From NCBI GenBank assembly GCA_006226375.1, contig SBHC01000067.1:1-64000 (forward strand): DNA of 64,000 bases, written 5' to 3'. This document shows positions 60,396 to 64,000 of this stretch, piece after piece. Made by a program: the position numbers and the translations under genes. The stretch is from Deltaproteobacteria bacterium. GTDB taxonomy: Bacteria > Myxococcota_C > UBA6777. The notes beneath the pieces were generated by a model. It had not been told where the DNA came from, did not search any database, and saw nothing but the letters and a program-made list of their open reading frames with translations. Position 1 is the stretch's first letter. Every line of letters begins with the position of its first letter.

Positions 60396-62735
60396 TTAGC
60401 GGCACCGAATAGATGGTTCTGTTTTGGTTGGGTAGCTTGATAAGGTGTAGCCGCTATCGACCGTAAGAGTGCCTATCAGATAGAGAGACTCGTACATTTT
60501 GTACACGCCGCAATGTCTATAGAGTTTGTAAAGCACCCTGTTGTTAATCGAGAAGGTATTGGACATTGTTTTGGGAGCTACGGAGAGGTTGGTGTCACCA
60601 CATTTGGGCGTAGCACCCGACACATGAAACAAGCACCCTTCTTTGTAGGCTGAGGGAAGCCACTTTATCGGCGGAGTCGGTGTTTGTGCTGCAGCACCTG
60701 GAAACTGCCATGAGGTACTGTAAGGCCCCAACTCCTTGGAAGTCTCTGTGTAATACGAGCATCGAAAGGAGAGCTTAAAGGTTGAAGGATTTTCAAAGGT
60801 AAATTTGCCTTGGGTCATGGCACAAGACGTTTGGGAAGGAGATGGAGAAGACGCCAATGTAGCTGGCAGATCTTTCTTGGCAAAGACTGTCGCATTTCTC
60901 TCCCCAAGATCAGCGTCTTGAAGACGAACAGACATTTGGAAGGTTGACAGAGACCACTTCACATTTTTGGAGCAGGTGCAAACAGGCTTTTCAACGGTGT
61001 CCTGTCCGTCACAGTTGTAATCGTAGCTCTTGCAAAGGTTGGGCTTGTCAAAGTAATCGGTCTGGTTCGGATGGGCCTTCGGGTCAACGTCGCAGCAGTC
61101 TTTGTTGTTCTTGACCCAGCCAGGAGGGGCATACCGTTGAAGTCCGACAAAAGGCTTGGCGTTTTTGTCGCCAAATCCGTCTTTGTCGAGGTCAGGGTAC
61201 CAGGTGTAAGTGTACTTTCCGCAGATGCTATTTTCGCAGTCCTCGTCGGCTGCACATTGCTTTCCACAGCCGCCACAGTGTCGGAAGTCGGTCTTAAAGT
61301 CAGCGCACTCGTTGTTGCAGTTAAACTTACCGTAGTTGCAGAGGCATTGCCCTGCTTTGCATTCGTCACAACGCGTACCACACTGACCGCAGTTGCTGCG
61401 ATCAATTTGCAGGTCAACGCAGCCATTGAAGCATGCTGTTAGGTTTCCTGAACAGAACGACGTACACGCTCCATCCTTGCAATAGCTACCTTGGGCACAG
61501 GCTTTTCCACAGCCGCCGCAATGCTGGTTGTTGGTCTTTGGGTTGACACAAACCTCGCCACACAACGACTCTCCTGTTTGGCACATGGGAACACATTGTC
61601 CAGCAGTGCAGCGATGAGTCAGACGACAGCTATTGAAGCACCCACCACAGTGTGTGCTGTTGGTTTGCAGCTCGACACACTGGTTGGCACACTTGCTCTC
61701 TCCTTGCTTGCACTGGACGATCTTGCAAGAGCCACCGACACATGCTTCGCCTGCTTTGCATGTGCTGCCGCAAGCTCCACAGTGCTTGCTGTCCGTGTTG
61801 AGGTTGACGCAGGTTCCTCCGCAGTCAGCTTCACCGTTGGGGCACGTCTTAATCGCAACGCACTTGCCGTTGATGCATGACTGTTCGGTGGGGCAAGTGT
61901 TTCCACAAGTGCCACAGTGAGTCATGTCTGTTTTGAGGTTCACGCAGGCAGCGGAAGCACCGGCCCCACAAGCCGTTTCTCCCGTAGGACACTGGCATTT
62001 CCCCTGGTTGCAACTTTGTGTGCGCAAACAAGCGTTTCCACAAGCACCACAATGGGCTGCGCTGGTGTTGACATCCACGCAAGTTCCGTTGCAATCGGAT
62101 TGCCCACCCAGACACATGCATGTTCCGACATCACAAAAGAAGCCAGCGTTGCAAGCATTTCCACAGGCACCACAGTGTTGGTCGGAGGTCTTCGTGTCCA
62201 CACACTGACCGTTGCAGTAAGACTGACCACCGGAGCAGGAGCACTTCCCTTGTTGGCATGTGGCGTTCCCTGCGCAAGCGTTGTTGCAAGCACCACAGTG
62301 TTGGGAGCTAGAAAGCAGCGTGGCGCAAGTTCCTCCACACATGCTTTCGCCTTGGGGACACACACAGGTCCCTCCCACACAAGTTTGGCCCGTAGGACAT
62401 GCAGGGCTACAAGGGATCGCTTCCGACAAAGGCTTGCACAATCCAGCAGCGCAGACCTCCCCCGTTTTGCAGGCCGTACCGCATCCACCACAGTTCGCTT
62501 TGTCCAATTGAAGATCGGTACAAAGCAAACCACACCGTGTCATCCCAGTGGGACAGACCGTGAGACAGAGTGTCTCTTGGATGCACTCCGTGCCTGCAGG
62601 GCAACCCCCAGCAACGCAAGAGGGGTTAGGGTTGGGCGGAGGAGCACTGCAGCCTGCAACGCTCCACCACAACATAAGCCCCACAATGGCAACCAAAGGA
62701 GGCAAACGATAGACGCTGAACCCGATCGTTTTCAT
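60396..62735 (-). CDS. Stig1-like Cys-repeat lipoprotein with MopE C-terminal module
   Basis: 779 residues from the ATG at 62735 (MKTIGF); six further codons are open. The lipobox is WWSVAGCSAP. From residue 35 to 540 at least ten repeats of the pattern C..G.C....T...HCG.CG..C (e.g. CGGTCVNLNTDSKHCGACG) match the Stig1-like family of bacterial Cys-rich proteins. Then come YPDLDKDGFGDK, CCDVDPKAHPNQT, YDYNCDGQD and a 230-residue C-terminal domain ending in IRCR, shared with the 1050-residue protein next door. Disulfide-rich, surface-exposed, role unknown. The gene is the first of the minus-strand block. Confidence 0.8.
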   Translation of the reverse strand: MKTIGFSVYRLPPLVAIVGLMLWWSVAGCSAPPPNPNPSCVAGGCPAGTECIQETLCLTVCPTGMTRCGLLCTDLQLDKANCGGCGTACKTGEVCAAGLCKPLSEAIPCSPACPTGQTCVGGTCVCPQGESMCGGTCATLLSSSQHCGACNNACAGNATCQQGKCSCSGGQSYCNGQCVDTKTSDQHCGACGNACNAGFFCDVGTCMCLGGQSDCNGTCVDVNTSAAHCGACGNACLRTQSCNQGKCQCPTGETACGAGASAACVNLKTDMTHCGTCGNTCPTEQSCINGKCVAIKTCPNGEADCGGTCVNLNTDSKHCGACGSTCKAGEACVGGSCKIVQCKQGESKCANQCVELQTNSTHCGGCFNSCRLTHRCTAGQCVPMCQTGESLCGEVCVNPKTNNQHCGGCGKACAQGSYCKDGACTSFCSGNLTACFNGCVDLQIDRSNCGQCGTRCDECKAGQCLCNYGKFNCNNECADFKTDFRHCGGCGKQCAADEDCENSICGKYTYTWYPDLDKDGFGDKNAKPFVGLQRYAPPGWVKNNKDCCDVDPKAHPNQTDYFDKPNLCKSYDYNCDGQDTVEKPVCTCSKNVKWSLSTFQMSVRLQDADLGERNATVFAKKDLPATLASSPSPSQTSCAMTQGKFTFENPSTFKLSFRCSYYTETSKELGPYSTSWQFPGAAAQTPTPPIKWLPSAYKEGCLFHVSGATPKCGDTNLSVAPKTMSNTFSINNRVLYKLYRHCGVYKMYESLYLIGTLTVDSGYTLSSYPTKTEPSIRCR

Positions 62736-62892
62736 AAAAAGACCACCTACCAAACAAGTGAGAAGAGTCGTTTAAGACCGGCATAGCGTTGACAGCACGC
62801 CAGTTTGCTTCTTTCTGTTTGGCATTGTGGGAAGCAGGGTTCAAAACCTTCAAAGATCGCCTAAATTATTTTTGTCCCCTTCGTTTTTAGAG

Positions 62893-63813
62893 CTACCCCT
62901 TGAAGGTGGAAGGCCCAAGATCACCAAAAGGCTCGTCTCTCTCTCGAACGGCTTGTTTAAATCCGACCTCGGCTGCGCGTTGTTGAAACGCGAACCCCTC
63001 CGGTGTGTGACGAGCGATCCCATCAAACACGACGCCCATCACCTGAGCGCTGTGCAGCCCTTGGGACATCACGGTCTGGTTCAAGTTGAGTTTCATCATC
63101 ATCAACTGGTTGATGGGCATGCGAGCGATGCGGGAGAGCAAGATCTCGCAGCGTTCATCCAGTTCATCGCGGGAAGGCGCTTCAATCGCCAGGCCCCACT
63201 CCACAGCCTCTGTCCCCGAAAGACAGTCTCCTGTGAACAACAGACGCTTGGCTCGCTGCACACCCAGCCGGTGTGCCCAAAGCGCCGTCGTGGGTGTGCC
63301 CCAAACTCGGGCAGGAGGGTAGCCAATTTTGGCCTTGTCTTCAATCACCAACAAGTCAGAACACAGCGCCATATCTGTCCCCCCCGCCACACAGAAGCCA
63401 TGCACTTTGCACACCACAGGCTTGTTCGCATGAAACAACGACATAAAGCCTCGAACGTTCCTTTGCATCATGGCGTAATCCACCATCGGATCCCACGTCC
63501 CGTCGGGAGCATGATTCGTCGCAATCACCGCAGGATCGGTTGGCCCACCTTCACTTGTCTCTGCCGAGCCGCCTACGCCTTCCAGGCTCTCTTCTGCCGA
63601 AGCGACGAGGTCGTACCCACCGCAAAAGCCTTTCCCTGCACCCGAAAGCAGCATCACATGAACCTCGGGGTCCAGGTCTGCCTGCTCCACACAAGCGGTC
63701 AATTCTTGCGGCATTGCCAATGTAATTCCATTGCCACGCTGCGGTCGATTTAATGTGATTCGAGCGACACGTCCGGTTTTTTCGTAGGTCATGGTGGAGA
63801 GAGTTTGCATCAT
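62893..63813 (-). CDS. Crotonase (enoyl-CoA hydratase/isomerase) family protein
   Basis: 306 residues; two tandem ATGs with AAAGGG upstream. The oxyanion-hole segments SGAGKGFCGGYDL and GFCVAGGTDMALCSD define the fold, which stabilises CoA-thioester enolates. The position that carries the catalytic Glu of classical hydratases (usually PE..LG) reads GYPPARVWGTP here, so the reaction may differ from simple hydration. An insert of about 30 residues sits after the first oxyanion motif. It starts 28 bases after the stop of the truncated GcvT-like gene on the same strand, so they may be co-transcribed. CoA substrate unknown. Confidence 0.8.
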   Translation of the reverse strand: MMQTLSTMTYEKTGRVARITLNRPQRGNGITLAMPQELTACVEQADLDPEVHVMLLSGAGKGFCGGYDLVASAEESLEGVGGSAETSEGGPTDPAVIATNHAPDGTWDPMVDYAMMQRNVRGFMSLFHANKPVVCKVHGFCVAGGTDMALCSDLLVIEDKAKIGYPPARVWGTPTTALWAHRLGVQRAKRLLFTGDCLSGTEAVEWGLAIEAPSRDELDERCEILLSRIARMPINQLMMMKLNLNQTVMSQGLHSAQVMGVVFDGIARHTPEGFAFQQRAAEVGFKQAVRERDEPFGDLGPSTFKG

Positions 63814-63841
63814 GAAACAGCCCTTTGAGTGCGTTCAGGGA

Positions 63842-64000
63842 TTAGCGCAGGATCTTGGCTCGTTCAGGGTCGTACAACACGTCATCGTGTCGAGTCGCCG
63901 GGATAGGCTCCCCCAAACATTCGATGACATAGCGTTCGTGATGAGCTTCTTCAGTAGGTACGTATCCGTAAGCAATGGTAGCTTGCAATGTGTGTCCATA
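63842..64000 (-). CDS. 3' end of a GcvT-C-domain/FAD-dependent oxidoreductase gene
   Basis: The last 52 codons of a minus-strand gene that continues past the window edge; stop TAA at 63844-63842. The peptide reads TIAYGYVPTEEA, then YVIECLGEPIPA and DVLYDPERAKILR, which matches the C-terminal barrel of GcvT-type proteins (typical ending GYVP..L, V...G...PA.V...PLYDP...R.R), as found in aminomethyltransferase and in dimethylglycine/sarcosine dehydrogenases. Which of these it is cannot be told from 52 residues. Too short to be found as an ATG-started frame. Confidence 0.6.
   Translation of the reverse strand, partial: YGHTLQATIAYGYVPTEEAHHERYVIECLGEPIPATRHDDVLYDPERAKILR

Noticed and set aside
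1..64000. CRISPR arrays, tRNA/rRNA genes, transposases or integrases
   Set aside because: I found no regularly spaced repeat, no tRNA-like cloverleaf or rRNA text, and no transposase or integrase motif on either strand.

Overview
The window looks like chromosome of a Myxococcota-type (deltaproteobacterial) bacterium with a mid-50s GC content by eye. The evidence is the large number of secreted lipoproteins carrying MopE-type 'CDGKDNDCDG' motifs, Stig1-like Cys repeats, a MYXO-CTERM-like tail, Glu/Pro-rich linkers behind the lipobox, a lone PilP and a very large RHS/YD-repeat protein. The species cannot be named from sequence alone. I see no rRNA, tRNA, CRISPR array, transposase or prophage.

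Layout. 0.2-3.9 kb: GT-C membrane glycosyltransferase, ADP-ribosylglycohydrolase, secreted Ig-like protein. 3.9-5.9 kb: Old Yellow Enzyme-family oxidoreductase followed by a TetR/LmrA-type regulator, with two LmrA/YxaF-like boxes over the promoter. 6.0-9.4 kb: a protein with a possible papain-like triad and an M6-type metalloprotease lipoprotein. 9.5-16.4 kb: a Pls/PosA-type single-module NRPS (epsilon-poly-lysine synthetase architecture), divergent from a sulfoquinovosidase-clade GH31 lipoprotein. 16.4-21.1 kb: an 817-aa SecA without the zinc tail and an ABC ATPase/permease pair. 21.3-25.5 kb: orphan pilP, a MopE-motif protein, a small secreted protein and a beta-helix lipoprotein. 25.5-26.6 kb: a diheme cytochrome overlapping the beta-helix gene. 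26.7-29.3 kb: sulfotransferase, APS kinase and PAP phosphatase, i.e. making, using and clearing PAPS. 29.4-34.5 kb: GFA protein, a structured RNA candidate and a 1449-aa NHL/MopE lipoprotein.

34.5-46.5 kb: YbaK deacylase; a secreted protein whose last ~200 residues are about half Arg with no Asp or Glu; a VWA protein; a small barrel protein; a 1010-aa AAA ATPase; an unrecognised 874-aa membrane-associated protein; an LCM methyltransferase; an M20 peptidase. 46.7-53.4 kb: a 2047-aa SpvB/FG-GAP/RHS protein flanked by ~140-175-bp inverted repeats. 53.6-62.7 kb: rhodanese lipoprotein and three consecutive giant Cys-rich secreted proteins (C1q-like/MopE, MopE, Stig1/MopE). 62.9-64.0 kb: crotonase-family protein and the 3' end of a GcvT-like/FAD oxidoreductase gene.

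Most of the coding capacity serves the cell envelope and secretome. The best coherent modules are the sulfation cassette, the Pls-like peptide synthetase neighbourhood, the inverted-repeat-flanked RHS locus and the MopE/Stig1 cluster. Functions are from motif recognition by eye; no database search was run.
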